DNA of 64,000 bases from Parundibacterium terreum (GCF_014636315.1 NZ_BMED01000005.1:434001-498000); one strand, 5' to 3'. Counted from the stretch's first letter, positions 26,927 through 37,489 are shown. Made by a program: numbers and translations. The notes: generated from the letters alone by a model not told the origin.

Positions 26927-28666
26927 GGCAGCATAGCTGCCATTCAGCGCCAGCAGTTCATCATGCGTGCCGCTTTCCATAATACTCCCGGCTTCCATCA
27001 GATGTATCGCATCCGCCTGCCTTACCGTCGACAAGCGGTGGGCGATAACTATCGTAGTACGGTTGCGGCTGACAATATCCAGGCTGCGCTGTATCGCCGC
27101 CTCGGTTTCATTGTCCACTGCGCTGGTCGCTTCATCCAGAATGAGAATGGCCGGGTCTTTCAATATTGCGCGCGCCAGGGCCAGGCGCTGACGCTGGCCG
27201 CCTGACAATTTCTGGCCGCGTTCGCCGATGCGGGTGGCAAAGCCCAGCGGCAGCTTCTGGATGAATTCGCTGGCTTCGGCCGCCTGTGCGGCAGCGGCAA
27301 TTGCTTCTTCACTGGCATTGCTGAGACCGTAGGCAATGTTTTCAGCGATGGTGCCATCGGTTAAAAAACTGTCCTGCGCGACATAGCCTATCGCGCGCCG
27401 TAAATCCTGCAGGTTCAATTCATCGATTGCTTGCCCGTCTATCAGGATGCGGCCTTTTTGCGCGGAATAAAAGCGCAGCAGCAGTTTCACCAGCGTTGAT
27501 TTTCCGGAGCCGGTGGAGCCGACAAAGGCCACGGTTTTGCCTGCCGGGATATTGATCTGGATATCATGCAGGGTGGGGCTATCTCCATAAGCAAAGCCCA
27601 CATGCTCAAAACTGAGTTCGCCCTTGACGCTGCCGGCGGCAAGATGGCGGCCTTCGTAAGGAATATTGATTTTAGTATTCAGCAAGCCCATTGCCCGGTC
27701 TATTGCCGACATGGAGCGCTGGTACATGTCGGCCACTTCTGCCAGGCCGGTCAGCGGCCACAGCAGGCGCTGGGTCAGGAACACCAGCACCGAATAGGCG
27801 CCGACTGCCAGTTCGCCATGCAAGACCAGCCAGCCGCCATACACCAGGGTGGCAGTGAAACCGGCCAGGATTGCCATGCGTATCACCGGGGTAATAGCTG
27901 AGCTGACGCCGATTGCGCGGCCATTGGCGGCCTTGTAGGCATTGCTGGCTTCCGCAATATGTTTCGCTTCAAAGGCTTCGGTGGCAAAGGCCTTGATGGT
28001 GGCCAGCCCCAGCAGGTTATTGTTCAGGCGCGCGCTGACATCCCCGGCTGCCTCCCGGACTTCCGCATAGCGCGGCTCAAGACGCCGCTGGAACCAGAAC
28101 GCGCCAATCAGGATGGCCGGTACCGGCAGCAGCGAAACGATGGCGAGAGAAGGCTGCAAGGCAAAGAAGACGGCGCTGACCATGATGGAGGAGCAGACCA
28201 CCTGGATGATCTGGTTGGCGCCGCCGTTCAGGAAGCGCTCCATCTGGTTGATGTCTTCATTTAGGATGGACATCAGATTGCCGGTGCGCTGGTTCTCGAA
28301 ATAGGCCATTTCCAGCTTTTGCACATGCTCATAGGTGTCCAGGCGCAGGTCATGCTGCAGGTTTTGCGCGAGCTTGCGCCATTTGATCGATAGCAAATAT
28401 TCAAACCAGGATTCTCCGCCCCAGATGATTACATTCAGTACGCCCAGCAAGATCAACTGGTGCCAGGTATCGGTAATGCCGAAGTTGCCCAGCACTTTCT
28501 TCGCCAGAAAACTCTTGTCGCCATTGACGACGATATCCACTGCGACACCAATCAATACCTCAGGCAGAACGTCGAAGAATTTATTCAGTATTGAATACAG
28601 CGTCGCCAGCCGGAAATCGCGGCGGTAAGCTTTGGCGTAGTGCAGCAGTTTTTTTAATGGATGCAT
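26882..28666 (-). CDS. ABC exporter, fused membrane and ATPase domains
   Basis: 594 residues, half-transporter that should work as a homodimer. About six membrane helices (1-310) precede an ATPase domain with Walker A GSTGSGKST, Q-loop YVAQDSF, signature LSGGQRQR, Walker B LILDEATSA and the H-loop IAHRLSTV. MsbA/lipid or multidrug exporter type; the substrate is not assignable. The gene begins 15 bases after a strong terminator hairpin, and no clear Shine-Dalgarno is seen. Its 3' end overlaps the transglutaminase-like gene by 45 bp. Confidence 0.92.
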   Translation of the reverse strand: MHPLKKLLHYAKAYRRDFRLATLYSILNKFFDVLPEVLIGVAVDIVVNGDKSFLAKKVLGNFGITDTWHQLILLGVLNVIIWGGESWFEYLLSIKWRKLAQNLQHDLRLDTYEHVQKLEMAYFENQRTGNLMSILNEDINQMERFLNGGANQIIQVVCSSIMVSAVFFALQPSLAIVSLLPVPAILIGAFWFQRRLEPRYAEVREAAGDVSARLNNNLLGLATIKAFATEAFEAKHIAEASNAYKAANGRAIGVSSAITPVIRMAILAGFTATLVYGGWLVLHGELAVGAYSVLVFLTQRLLWPLTGLAEVADMYQRSMSAIDRAMGLLNTKINIPYEGRHLAAGSVKGELSFEHVGFAYGDSPTLHDIQINIPAGKTVAFVGSTGSGKSTLVKLLLRFYSAQKGRILIDGQAIDELNLQDLRRAIGYVAQDSFLTDGTIAENIAYGLSNASEEAIAAAAQAAEASEFIQKLPLGFATRIGERGQKLSGGQRQRLALARAILKDPAILILDEATSAVDNETEAAIQRSLDIVSRNRTTIVIAHRLSTVRQADAIHLMEAGSIMESGTHDELLALNGSYAALWRLQTGERQSLAI

Positions 28667-28680
28667 AAAAATCTTCGGAG

Positions 28681-28711
28681 TAAAAAATACCGGGCCGCTT
28701 TGGCGGCCCGG
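28681..28711 (-). terminator. Terminator between LD-carboxypeptidase and ABC exporter
   Basis: On the minus strand CCGGGCCGC/GCGGCCCGG (9 bp, 4-base loop) is followed by TATTTTTT. It lies 21 bases past the LD-carboxypeptidase stop and 15 bases before the ABC gene start. Confidence 0.85.
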
Positions 28712-28731
28712 CCATAGTTGGTTGCCTGGGC

Positions 28732-29808
28732 TTAGAGGACGGCAGGGCGCAGCAATTGTATGCTGCCGGCATCCGCATCGATCTCTACTTCGCCGCCCAC
28801 AGGCACGGTAAATTTGAGCTTGATATGGCCTATCATCGCGCCGCTGAAGACCGGTATGTTCAGGGGTAGGAAGTAGTCGTCAAATACTTCGTCCAGCGTC
28901 AGCGTGCCGTAGCCTTCTCCGGGCGTGCATTTGGTAAACTTGCCGATCACGACGCCGCTGAGTTGCTGCAAAGCGCCGGCCAGGCGCAGTTGCGACAGCA
29001 TGCGGTCTACGCGATAGATGTATTCATTGACTTCTTCTATGAACAGGATCGCACCGCGAAAATCAGGCCAGTAGGCCGATCCGGCCAGCGACGTCAGTAC
29101 TGCCAGATTGCCGCCTATCAGCGGCCCGCGTGCACGCCCGCCGCGCAGCGTACGTATCCTATCCTGGGTTTGCACCAGATTGTCGCCGCGCTGCTTGACA
29201 TCGCTGGGGTTGCGCAGCAAGGCAGCCTGGCCTTCCATCACGACAGAGCGGAAGTGTGAGGTGCTGAACTCATTCCATTCGGACGCGCCCATGGGGCAGT
29301 GGAAGGTCACCAGACCGGTTTGCACCTGTATCGCATTCACCAGTGAGGTCAGGTCGCTGTAGCCGCCGAAAAATTTGGGATGTTTGCGTATCAGGGCATA
29401 GTCGAGCTTGTCGACGATACGATTGCAGCCGGAACCGCCAGTCATCGCCAGGATGCCGTCCACGCTGTCGTCGGCAAACATGCTGTTGATGCTCTCCGCG
29501 CGTTGCGCGTCGGTGCCTCCGAAGTGGCCGTAGCGGCCGCGCAGGTAAGGACTTTGCTTGACCTTGAAACCCAGCGCCTGCAGGCTTTCTATCGCGATAT
29601 CCACCGGTTCACGTTCATACGTCGCTGCGGCAGGGCTGACCAGGCCTATCGTGTCGCCAGCTTTCAGGCGTTTAGGGTAGATAGGGGCTAGCCGCGATGT
29701 AGCTTGAGTTTGAGAGGTTTGTGCAGAAGCGCTGCCGAGTGCGAGTGCGCCGGTTGCGGCGGCCAGGGTATGTGCAAATTGACGACGGGAAGGTGTCATG
29801 TTCTTCAA
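28732..29808 (-). CDS. Exported LD-carboxypeptidase (S66 family) with Tat-type signal
   Basis: 358 residues. The N-terminus MTPSRRQFAHTLAAATGALALGSASA has a twin-arginine motif (SRRQF), a mild hydrophobic core and an A-x-A cleavage site, so periplasmic delivery by Tat is likely. The mature part is S66 LD-carboxypeptidase: MTGGSGCNRIV, the nucleophile Ser in GGYSDLTSLV, the acidic segment FIEEVNEYIYRVDRM, and the His of GAMIGHIKLK. LdcA of E. coli works in the cytoplasm on recycled peptides; a periplasmic form could trim murein tetrapeptides in place. It differs from the cytoplasmic paralogue at 5052. Confidence 0.87.
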   Translation of the reverse strand: MKNMTPSRRQFAHTLAAATGALALGSASAQTSQTQATSRLAPIYPKRLKAGDTIGLVSPAAATYEREPVDIAIESLQALGFKVKQSPYLRGRYGHFGGTDAQRAESINSMFADDSVDGILAMTGGSGCNRIVDKLDYALIRKHPKFFGGYSDLTSLVNAIQVQTGLVTFHCPMGASEWNEFSTSHFRSVVMEGQAALLRNPSDVKQRGDNLVQTQDRIRTLRGGRARGPLIGGNLAVLTSLAGSAYWPDFRGAILFIEEVNEYIYRVDRMLSQLRLAGALQQLSGVVIGKFTKCTPGEGYGTLTLDEVFDDYFLPLNIPVFSGAMIGHIKLKFTVPVGGEVEIDADAGSIQLLRPAVL

Positions 29809-29904
29809 CTGGAATAGTGGGGGGCGGGCCGGATGCTGCCGGCCGTGCCGCTGAAGGCTGATATTCTAATTTAAGAAACGACGGCAGAGTGCTGTTTGGG
29901 GATC

Positions 29905-30375
29905 TTATTCCTGCAACGAGCTCATCAATTTGTCGTAGCTTGTCCGATCCTTGCGTTTTAAGGTTAGCAAGTCTGCCTTGATCCTGCCCAGCCTGTCGGT
30001 GATTGCTTCCAGCTTGGTAGCTTCAATTTTTTTCTGCAAGGCCAGCAGTTTCTTCAGCTTTTCCTTGTCATCCTTCGATATTGCCGCGCGGCCTGGGAGC
30101 TGCTCGCGTTCAATTAGTACCGTAACGGCATCCATCAGCGTACCTAGCTGGCGGCCATAGCTGTCTTTGGCTAGTATCTTGCCTTCCACGTCCGGAGCGC
30201 TGGAATTTTGCTCGGTCACGTTATACACATTGCTGAACGTCAGCGGCAGGATGGGCTGGTTCAAAGAGGAGATCAGGGGCGCAAAAAAAGATGCAGGATG
30301 AAACGCGTTCATCAACTCCAGCATAGACGAATAGGGGGATAGTAAATCTTGAACTGCGGACCCGTTGGTGGCCAT
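29905..30375 (-). CDS. Hypothetical protein
   Basis: 156 residues, family not recognised. The first 75 residues are rich in Ser, Pro and Phe (FHPASFFAPLISSLNQPILP); the rest is strongly charged and predicted helical (DDKEKLKKLLALQKKIEATK), probably a coiled coil. No signal peptide or membrane helix. A GGAGG site four bases before the ATG supports it as a real gene. It lies alone between the LD-carboxypeptidase and lysS. Confidence 0.7.
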   Translation of the reverse strand: MATNGSAVQDLLSPYSSMLELMNAFHPASFFAPLISSLNQPILPLTFSNVYNVTEQNSSAPDVEGKILAKDSYGRQLGTLMDAVTVLIEREQLPGRAAISKDDKEKLKKLLALQKKIEATKLEAITDRLGRIKADLLTLKRKDRTSYDKLMSSLQE

Positions 30376-30489
30376 ACTTCCTCCGACTATATCAAGCTTT
30401 CAAGTCTTCCAGGATTGATGATAACTTATTGATAATAATGGCATAAATATGGCAGCGCAGCAAAATAAATTTTCTATTGCTGCAAGCAA

Positions 30490-30517
30490 AGAAAAAGGGA
30501 CTGCAGTGCAGTCCCTT
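30490..30517 (-). terminator. Terminator downstream of lysS
   Basis: AAGGGACTG/CAGTCCCTT stem with a 5-base loop; on the minus strand it is followed by TTTTTC. Confidence 0.8.
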
Positions 30518-30553
30518 CGTTGATGCGTTCTGGCTGAATGCCTGAGCCCGAGT

Positions 30554-32098
30554 TTATTCTTCGCGGCGCAGGTGAGGGAACAGGATCACGTCACGGATAT
30601 TCGGCGAATCGGTGATCAACATCATCAGCCTGTCGATGCCTATGCCGCAGCCGCCGGTCGGAGGCATGCCGTATTCCAGTGCGCGGATAAAGTCGGCGTC
30701 GTAATACATCGCCTCTTCATCGCCTGCATCCTTGGCGGCAACCTGTGCCTGGAAGCGGGCTGCCTGGTCTTCTGCATCGTTCAACTCGGAGAAGCCGTTG
30801 GCGATTTCGCGGCCAGTCATGAACAGCTCAAAACGCTCGGTGATGCCGGCCACGCTATCGGAGGCGCGCGCCAGAGGAGATACTTCAACCGGGTAGTCGA
30901 TAATGAAAGTCGGCTCCCACAATTGCGCTTCAGCAGTTTCTTCAAACAGCGCCAATTGCAAGGCACCCAGGCCGGATGTGGAGAAGGGCTTCACGCCGAA
31001 CTTTTTCAGTTCTTCCTTGATGAAGGCCGCATCATGCAACTGCTCGTTGGTGTAATGCGGAGCGTACTGGTTGATCGCCTGCACAATAGTCATGCGGCGG
31101 AAAGGCTTGCTCAGGTCCAGCTCTTTGCCCTGGTAGGTCAATACTGCGGTGCCGTGCGCATCGACTGCGGCTTTGCGTATTACCTGCTCAGTGAAGTCCA
31201 TGATCCACTTGTATTCTACATAGGCGGCGTAGAATTCCATCATCGTGAATTCAGGATTATGGCGCGGTGATACACCTTCATTACGGAAGTTGCGGTTCAC
31301 CTCGAATACACGGTCAAAGCCGCCGACGACCAGGCGCTTCAGATACAGTTCAGGCGCGATACGCAGGTACATTTCCATGTCCAGCGCATTGTGGTGGGTA
31401 ATGAAAGGCTTGGCTGCTGCGCCGCCTGGAATCACGTGCAGCATAGGCGTTTCCACTTCCATGAAGTCATTGCTGGCCATGAAGTTGCGGATGGACGTCA
31501 TCGCAGCGGTACGTGCCTTGAACGTGCGGCGCGTATCTTCGCTCATGATCAGGTCAACATAGCGCTGCCGATATTTGGTTTCCTGATCGGACAGGCCGTG
31601 GAACTTGTCCGGCAACGGGCGCAGCGATTTGGTCAGCAGGCGCAGTGCCGTCACCTTCACCGTCAGTTCGTCGGTCTTGGTCTTGAACAGTGTACCTTCC
31701 ATGCCCAGGATGTCGCCCAGATCGTAGCGGCGGAAAGCCTCCATCTCGGCTTCGCCGGTTTTGTCTGTGGTGACGTAGAACTGGATGCGGCCGTCGGCCT
31801 TGCTGCCGGAGGCATCCTGCAATACGGCGAAAGCGGCTTTCTTGCCTGCTTCACGGCGCAGCATCATGCGGCCCGCAATCACTACCTGCACATTCATTTC
31901 TTCCAGCTCTTCACGGGTCTTGTCGCCGTACTGCTCTTTCAGTGCGGCTGCCTTGTGCTGTGGACGGAAGTCATTTGGAAATGCGATGCCGCCTTGGGCG
32001 CGGATGGCATCCAGCTTGGAGCGGCGCTCGGCAATGATGGAATTTTCATCTTGCGGTAGTTCGGCTGCGTCGTTTTGCGGAGTATTTTGTTCTGACAT
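30554..32098 (-). CDS. lysS: Lysyl-tRNA synthetase, class II
   Basis: 514 residues. An N-terminal OB-fold anticodon-binding domain (about 65-175, [15 protein letters not shown]) precedes the class II catalytic core. Motif 1 region is [19 protein letters not shown], motif 2 [21 protein letters not shown], motif 3 [15 protein letters not shown]. It charges tRNA-Lys. It lies 88 bases downstream of prfB on the same strand, an arrangement also found in E. coli, and ends before a terminator. Confidence 0.97.
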   Translation of the reverse strand: MSEQNTPQNDAAELPQDENSIIAERRSKLDAIRAQGGIAFPNDFRPQHKAAALKEQYGDKTREELEEMNVQVVIAGRMMLRREAGKKAAFAVLQDASGSKADGRIQFYVTTDKTGEAEMEAFRRYDLGDILGMEGTLFKTKTDELTVKVTALRLLTKSLRPLPDKFHGLSDQETKYRQRYVDLIMSEDTRRTFKARTAAMTSIRNFMASNDFMEVETPMLHVIPGGAAAKPFITHHNALDMEMYLRIAPELYLKRLVVGGFDRVFEVNRNFRNEGVSPRHNPEFTMMEFYAAYVEYKWIMDFTEQVIRKAAVDAHGTAVLTYQGKELDLSKPFRRMTIVQAINQYAPHYTNEQLHDAAFIKEELKKFGVKPFSTSGLGALQLALFEETAEAQLWEPTFIIDYPVEVSPLARASDSVAGITERFELFMTGREIANGFSELNDAEDQAARFQAQVAAKDAGDEEAMYYDADFIRALEYGMPPTGGCGIGIDRLMMLITDSPNIRDVILFPHLRREE

Positions 32099-32186
32099 GG
32101 GATTATCGTTTTCTGCTTTGTATTCTGTGGGTTGCCGGCAGGGCGCAATACGTAGTGTACAGTGCGTGCGCCCTGGCTATCCTTGA

Positions 32187-33291
32187 TTAAACGCCTTGCT
32201 TCAGCGATGCGGCGATAAATTCGTCCAGATCGCCGTCCAGTACCGCCTTGGTGTTGCCGGTCTCAAAACTGGTACGCAAATCCTTGATGCGGGATTGATC
32301 CAGTACGTAGGAACGGATCTGATGACCCCAGCCTACATCGGTCTTGGTGTCTTCCAGCGACTGCTTTTCGCTCATGCGCTTGCGCAGTTCCAGTTCGAAT
32401 AGCTTAGCTTTCAGCATTTCCCAGGCTTCTGCTCGGTTGCGGTGCTGGCTGCGGTCATTCTGGCATTGCACGACAATGCCGGACGGGCCGTGGGTCAGGC
32501 GAACAGCGGAATCGGTTTTATTAATATGCTGACCACCGGCGCCGGAAGCACGGTAGGTATCCACACGCACATCAGCAGGGTTGATGTCGATATCAAAGGA
32601 TTCATCCACTTCAGGATAGACGAACAGGCTGGAGAAGGACGTGTGGCGGCCATTGGCAGAATCGAAAGGCGATTTGCGCACCAGGCGGTGTACGCCGGTT
32701 TCGGTGCGCAGGAAGCCATAGGCGTATTCGCCTTCCACTTTCAGCGTGGCGGTCTTGATGCCGGCAACCTCGCCGTCAGACTGTTCCAGGATTTCAACCT
32801 TGAAGCCCTTGCGCTCGCAATAACGCAGGTACTGGCGCAGCAGCATCGACGCCCAATCCTGCGCCTCGGTACCGCCGGCGCCGGCCTGGATATCGATGAA
32901 GCAATTGTTCGGATCCATGGGATTGTTGAACATGCGGCGGAACTCCATGCCTTCGACCAGTTCTTTCAGGCCTTGCGCATCTTGTTCTATTGCTTCCAGC
33001 GTATCTTCATCGCCTTCCTCGCGTGCCATGGCGAACAGGTCGCTGGTGTCGCGCAGATCGGTGTCGATCTTGGTCAGCGTAAAGACGATCGCTTCCAGCG
33101 ATTTCTTTTCCTTGCCCAGGTCCTGGGCGCGCTTGGGGTCGTTCCAGACCGTAGGGTCTTCCAGCTCGGCGTTGACTTGTTCCAGTTTCTCTGACTTTAC
33201 ATCGAAGTCAAAGATACCTCCGAAGTTCGGCTTCACGACCAGTCAGGTCGTTGAGCAGGGCGGACAGGCTATTTAGGCGTTCGGCTTCCAT
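32187..33291 (-). CDS. prfB: Peptide chain release factor 2, made by programmed +1 frameshift
   Basis: Release factor for UAA/UGA stops. The true start is the ATG at 33291 ([13 protein letters not shown]), which reads 27 codons and meets an in-frame TGA at 33210-33208. The sequence CGG AGG TAT CTT TGA C there matches the known prfB shift site; slipping +1 on CTT joins GAC TTC GAT and gives about 367 residues, the normal RF2 length. The SPF tripeptide ([11 protein letters not shown]) that reads stop codons and the GGQ loop (GAGGQHINK) for peptidyl hydrolysis are intact. RF2 levels set their own synthesis through the efficiency of the TGA. Upstream of lysS. Confidence 0.96.
33207..33222 (-). 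promoter_or_regulatory. prfB programmed +1 frameshift site
   Basis: Read on the minus strand: an internal Shine-Dalgarno-like CGGAGG, then TAT, the slippery CTT, the TGA stop and C. Spacing from GGAGG to CTT equals that of the E. coli site. Confidence 0.95.
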
Positions 33292-33430
33292 AATTCTTTT
33301 CGGTTGCAATCAAACCTTACATTATACCCGAGCTAGGGGCATACCTAAGCCGTTCTTGGCAAAAATGCCAAGAATAATTGCCCGCTGGCACGGAGGCGGT
33401 GCTGCGATATGGGCTGGTGTTGCTAATTGC

Positions 33431-33721
33431 TTACCAGACTGAACTTGTAACGGTTGGCTTGCTGTTCCTGTGCCCCTCAAACCATTTGCTCAGATGCTGT
33501 TTGAAGCAGGTGGGGCAGATGTGGTACTGGGTTTGTAGCGACTGGCCGCCGTCCGGGTAGGACTCTTCTTCTTCCAGTTGTACGGTTGTTATTATTTTTT
33601 CATGCGATTCGCTGCCCCAGTTTTCATCCCACTTCGACTCGGCGCCGCAGACATCGCAGGTCAGCTTGTCAAATACCTCTTCCGTGTGCTCCAGGATCAA
33701 TACCGTTTTCATGTGTTTCAT
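33431..33721 (-). CDS. Small zinc-ribbon-like hypothetical protein
   Basis: 96 residues from the ATG at 33721, which has GGAGA upstream; an open extension to 33859 looks non-coding. Two CxxC pairs (TCDVCGAES near residue 22 and HICPTCFKQH near residue 70) probably bind one zinc. Between them the sequence is acidic (LEEEESYPDGG). No function recognised. It stands alone downstream of the prfB promoter region. Confidence 0.7.
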   Translation of the reverse strand: MKHMKTVLILEHTEEVFDKLTCDVCGAESKWDENWGSESHEKIITTVQLEEEESYPDGGQSLQTQYHICPTCFKQHLSKWFEGHRNSKPTVTSSVW

Positions 33722-33834
33722 GATGTCTCCGATCTCGGTGGGGTAGTAATTCTTGTAATGGATGGAAAACTGCCGAAAGATCTGTGGAATGGCTGGTAAA
33801 TTGTACATCGGCAAGCCATAGAGCCCTTGTGCGG

Positions 33835-33875
33835 GAATAAAAAAAGGCTGCCGGAGCAAGCCCGGCAGCCTTTTT
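33835..33875 (-). terminator. Terminator downstream of the ygiQ-like gene
   Basis: GGCTGCCGG/CCGGCAGCC stem with A/T runs on both sides; on the minus strand it ends in seven T. It could also serve the plus strand. Confidence 0.88.
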
Positions 33876-33904
33876 GTTGTGAAATGCGCAGTGCTCGCAA
33901 TAAT

Positions 33905-36247
33905 CTATTTGCGGCCCGCTTTTGCCGGCGCAGCCTTCGGTTTGGCTGCGTTGTACGACAGCGAGGTAACGCGTGCCGGGTTTGCTGCGGCAGTAGTCCG
34001 TGGCACAGGCTTTTTGCCGAAGGTATTCATCTTCGGCGCAGCAATGCGCTTGCCGTTGGCAATACCGGTTGCGGTAGATGCTACTGGCAATAGCGGTTGC
34101 CGAGACGGGATCAAATGCCTGTCGCTGCTACCTATCAGGTCGCGGCGGCCCATGCGTATCAGTGCGTCGTGGATGATTTCCCAGTTTTCCGGCGCGTGGT
34201 AGCGCAGGAAGGCCTTGTGCAGCTTGCGCACCTTGCCGGCGCGTACGGTTTCCACCACTTCGGAATCAGCCGTGATCTTCTTCAGCGGATTCTTGCGGGT
34301 GTGGTACATCGTCGTTGCCAGTGCCATCGGTGTAGGCATGAAGGTCTGCACCTGGTCCAGCTTGAAATCGTACTTCTTCAGCCACAATGCCAGGTTCAGC
34401 ATGTCTTCATCGGTGGTGCCGGGGTGGGCAGCGATGAAGTAGGGGATCAGATACTGTTCCTTGCCCGCCTCTTTCGAGTATTTGTGGAACATAGCCTTGA
34501 ACTCGTCATAAGCACCCATGCCCGGCTTCATCATCTTGGACAGCGGGCCGGTTTCAGTATGCTCCGGCGCAATCTTCAGCAAGCCGCCTACGTGGTGCGT
34601 GACCAGTTCCTTTACATATTCCGGCGAGCGTACTGCCAGGTCATAGCGCAGGCCCGAGCTGACCAGAATTTTCTTTACGCCCGGAATGGCGCGTGCCTTG
34701 CGGTAAAGCGAAATCAGCTTGCTATGGTCGGTGCCCAGGTTGGAACAGATGCTAGGGTAAACGCAGGACAGGCGGCGGCAGGATTCTTCTATCTTCTTGT
34801 CTTTGCAGGCCAGGCGATACATATTGGCTGTCGGGCCGCCGAGGTCGGAAATGGTGCCGGTAAAGCCCTTGACCTTGTCGCGGATTTCTTCGATCTCGCG
34901 CAAAATGGACGGTTCGGAGCGGCTCTGGATGATGCGGCCTTCGTGCTCGGTAATCGAGCAGAAGGTGCAGCCGCCGAAACAGCCGCGCATGATATTGACT
35001 GAGAAACGTATCATTTCCCACGCCGGGATGCGTGCCTTGCCATAGCTGGGGTGCGGCGCGCGCGCATAGGCGCGGTCATATACGCCGTCCATCTCATCCA
35101 TTGCCAAAGGCAGCGGCGGCGGATTCAGCCAGACGTCGCGGTTGCCATGCGCCTGCACCAGGGCTTTTGCATTGCCCGGATTGGCTTCCAGATGGAATAC
35201 GCGCGAAGCATGGGCATACATCACAGGATCATCCTTGATGTCTTCATAAGACGGCAGGCGTATTACTGTTCTAAGATGCTTATCCTTCAGCATGGCCTGG
35301 CGCTCTTCGCGGCTCATGATGCGGATGGCCTGCTGCTTGACGACGTTGATGGCTGCGTCAGCATCTGCAGCGTTAATGACACCAGGAGTGCCCGCAATGC
35401 CCGGCATGCCAACCGGACCAGCCGCAGCATTTGCATTTGCTTCAGGCGCATCGGTAGAGCACTTGGCTTCTTTTTCTGGAATCATCGCATACGGATCGGT
35501 ATGCGCTTCCACCTTGCCGGGTGTATCCAGCTTGATGGAATTGGTTTCTTCCCAGTCTGCGGACGGTAGCCAGCCGGGCGGAGTCATGAACGCAGTGCCG
35601 CGCAGATCGCGGATGTCCTTGATATCTTCGCCCGCAGCCAGCCTGTGTGTCAGGTCTACCAGCGCGCGTTCTGCATTGCCAAACAGCAGGATGTCTGCCT
35701 TGGAATCAGGCAGCACCGAGCGCCTTACCTTGTCCGACCAGTAATCATAATGCGCAATGCGGCGCAGGCTGGCTTCTATGCTGCCGATCACGACATTGGT
35801 GTCCGGATAGGCCTCGCGTGCCCTTTGGGCATATACCACCAGGGCGCGGTCAGGGCGCTTGTTTGGATCGCCGTCCGGCGTATACGCATCTTCAGAACGT
35901 ATCTTGCGGTCCGACGTATAGCGGTTCACCATCGAATCCATATTGCCGGCAGTAACGCCGAAATACAGATTGGGCTTGCCGAGCACGCGGAATGCCTCTG
36001 CCGAATGCCAGTCCGGCTGGCTGATGATGCCTACGCGAAAACCCTGGTGCTCAAGCAGGCGGCCAACCAGGGCCATGCCGAAGCTGGGGTGGTCGATATA
36101 GGCATCGCCGGTCACCAGGATAACGTCGCAACTATCCCAGCCCAGCGTGTCCATCTCGGCGCGGGACATGGGCAGGAAGGGGGCCGGGGCTTTAGCCGCA
36201 GCGCGATGGCGCGGGTAGGAAAAGATGTTTTTTGGTGCGATATTCAT
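33905..36247 (-). CDS. YgiQ family radical SAM protein
   Basis: 780 residues from the ATG at 36247 ([15 protein letters not shown]); a GTG at 36271 and an ATG at 36256 are alternatives. The N-terminal domain begins [32 protein letters not shown], the hallmark of this family. The radical SAM cluster cysteines are in [17 protein letters not shown] (CxxxCxxC). A flexible linker (about 270-310, rich in Ala/Gly/Pro) splits the N-terminal part. The C-terminus is basic ([11 protein letters not shown]). Family function is unknown in detail. It is divergent from the traB/gumN-like gene and ends before a terminator. Confidence 0.92.
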   Translation of the reverse strand: MNIAPKNIFSYPRHRAAAKAPAPFLPMSRAEMDTLGWDSCDVILVTGDAYIDHPSFGMALVGRLLEHQGFRVGIISQPDWHSAEAFRVLGKPNLYFGVTAGNMDSMVNRYTSDRKIRSEDAYTPDGDPNKRPDRALVVYAQRAREAYPDTNVVIGSIEASLRRIAHYDYWSDKVRRSVLPDSKADILLFGNAERALVDLTHRLAAGEDIKDIRDLRGTAFMTPPGWLPSADWEETNSIKLDTPGKVEAHTDPYAMIPEKEAKCSTDAPEANANAAAGPVGMPGIAGTPGVINAADADAAINVVKQQAIRIMSREERQAMLKDKHLRTVIRLPSYEDIKDDPVMYAHASRVFHLEANPGNAKALVQAHGNRDVWLNPPPLPLAMDEMDGVYDRAYARAPHPSYGKARIPAWEMIRFSVNIMRGCFGGCTFCSITEHEGRIIQSRSEPSILREIEEIRDKVKGFTGTISDLGGPTANMYRLACKDKKIEESCRRLSCVYPSICSNLGTDHSKLISLYRKARAIPGVKKILVSSGLRYDLAVRSPEYVKELVTHHVGGLLKIAPEHTETGPLSKMMKPGMGAYDEFKAMFHKYSKEAGKEQYLIPYFIAAHPGTTDEDMLNLALWLKKYDFKLDQVQTFMPTPMALATTMYHTRKNPLKKITADSEVVETVRAGKVRKLHKAFLRYHAPENWEIIHDALIRMGRRDLIGSSDRHLIPSRQPLLPVASTATGIANGKRIAAPKMNTFGKKPVPRTTAAANPARVTSLSYNAAKPKAAPAKAGRK

Positions 36248-36505
36248 GGCCCGCATTGTACCGGAAATCACAGTGCAGCGCCGGAGCGGAACTTGTTTTT
36301 CTTCGAATAATCAGGGAGTTGCGATGAAATTTGTCATTCAGTCATCCTGTTTTTTTGAGTAAATCAGGATTCTCCCTTTTATTCGCATGGTTTTTGCGGT
36401 CAAGTTCATAGAGTAGGTGTAAAAAACGGCACAAATTTACTCTTGCTGCATGTTGGGATAAGCTTGCGGCTCCTTGTCTTTCTGTTACTCCTCCTGGATT
36501 TGCAC

Positions 36506-37474
36506 ATGATGCGTTTGAACGCCCGCAATTTATATTCCCTTTTTCGTTCCTTTTTTGCCGTGCAATTGTTGCTGCTGGCGTTTCTCGGAGGGAGTGCGGC
36601 GGCGGAAGCAAAAGACCGGCAGCCGGCGTTGCAGGCCAGCCAGCTTCATCCCTTGTTGTGGGAAGTGAAAGGCGCCGGCAGCTCGGTGTTTTTATTCGGC
36701 TCCATCCATGTTGCGCGGCAGGACTTTTATCCTTTGCCTGATTATGTAGAAAAGGCCTACAAGGGGGCAGACATGCTGGCGGTTGAGGTGGATCCCAGTG
36801 CGCCGGATGTGGCCGGGCGGATGCTGCCATTCCTGACCTATGGTGCAAAGGACGATCTTCAGAAACACCTGAGCCCGGAAACATGGAAAAAGCTGTCGCA
36901 GAAGCTCGGGCCTTCCGTTGAGCAAATCAAAACCCTGAAACCGGCCATGCTGTCGGTGGTAATGGCGGTGGGGCTATACGGCGATCTTGGCTACAAGTCC
37001 GAGGCTGGCATAGACCTGCATTTCCTGTCGCGCGCCAAGGCAGACAAGAAAAATATCATTGAACTGGAATCGATAGAGTTTCAGGCATCGGTGCTGGGCG
37101 GCCTGGAAGACAAGGATGCGGAAGCGATGCTGGCCGATGTGCTGAACGGTTTTGAAACCGGCGAAGCTGCAGAGTATGTGAATAGCCTGGTCAAGGCGTG
37201 GAGCAGTGGCGATGCGGATGGTCTGATTGAATTGCTGGCAAAAGAGGCCGGCAAGGACCCCGGCTCGGCTCGGGTCATGAAGTTGCTGATTGAAGACCGC
37301 AATCCGCAGATGGCAAATAAAATCGGCCAGCTACTCAAGGACGGCAAGAATGTTTTTGTCGTCGTTGGCGCCGGCCATCTGGTGGGCAAGGGCAGCATTG
37401 TTGAGTTGCTGCAAAAGCAGGGGCTGAATGTCAAGCGTATCGAACAGATCGAGCAGATCGAACGAAGCAAATAG
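36506..37474 (+). CDS. TraB/GumN family protein, exported
   Basis: 322 residues from the ATG at 36506; the frame extends to a TTG at 36443. A signal peptide (FFAVQLLLLAFLGGSAAAEA) precedes the domain. LLWEVKGAGSSVFLFGSIHVA is the first conserved segment, with the GxxH His, and VVVGAGHLVGKGSIVELL the last. TraB/GumN proteins are predicted Tiki-like metalloproteases. Substrate unknown. It ends in a short repeat EQIEQIE. It faces msrA with 15 bases between the stops. Confidence 0.87.
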   Translation: MMRLNARNLYSLFRSFFAVQLLLLAFLGGSAAAEAKDRQPALQASQLHPLLWEVKGAGSSVFLFGSIHVARQDFYPLPDYVEKAYKGADMLAVEVDPSAPDVAGRMLPFLTYGAKDDLQKHLSPETWKKLSQKLGPSVEQIKTLKPAMLSVVMAVGLYGDLGYKSEAGIDLHFLSRAKADKKNIIELESIEFQASVLGGLEDKDAEAMLADVLNGFETGEAAEYVNSLVKAWSSGDADGLIELLAKEAGKDPGSARVMKLLIEDRNPQMANKIGQLLKDGKNVFVVVGAGHLVGKGSIVELLQKQGLNVKRIEQIEQIERSK

Positions 37475-37489
37475 CCCCTTCAGCAAGAC

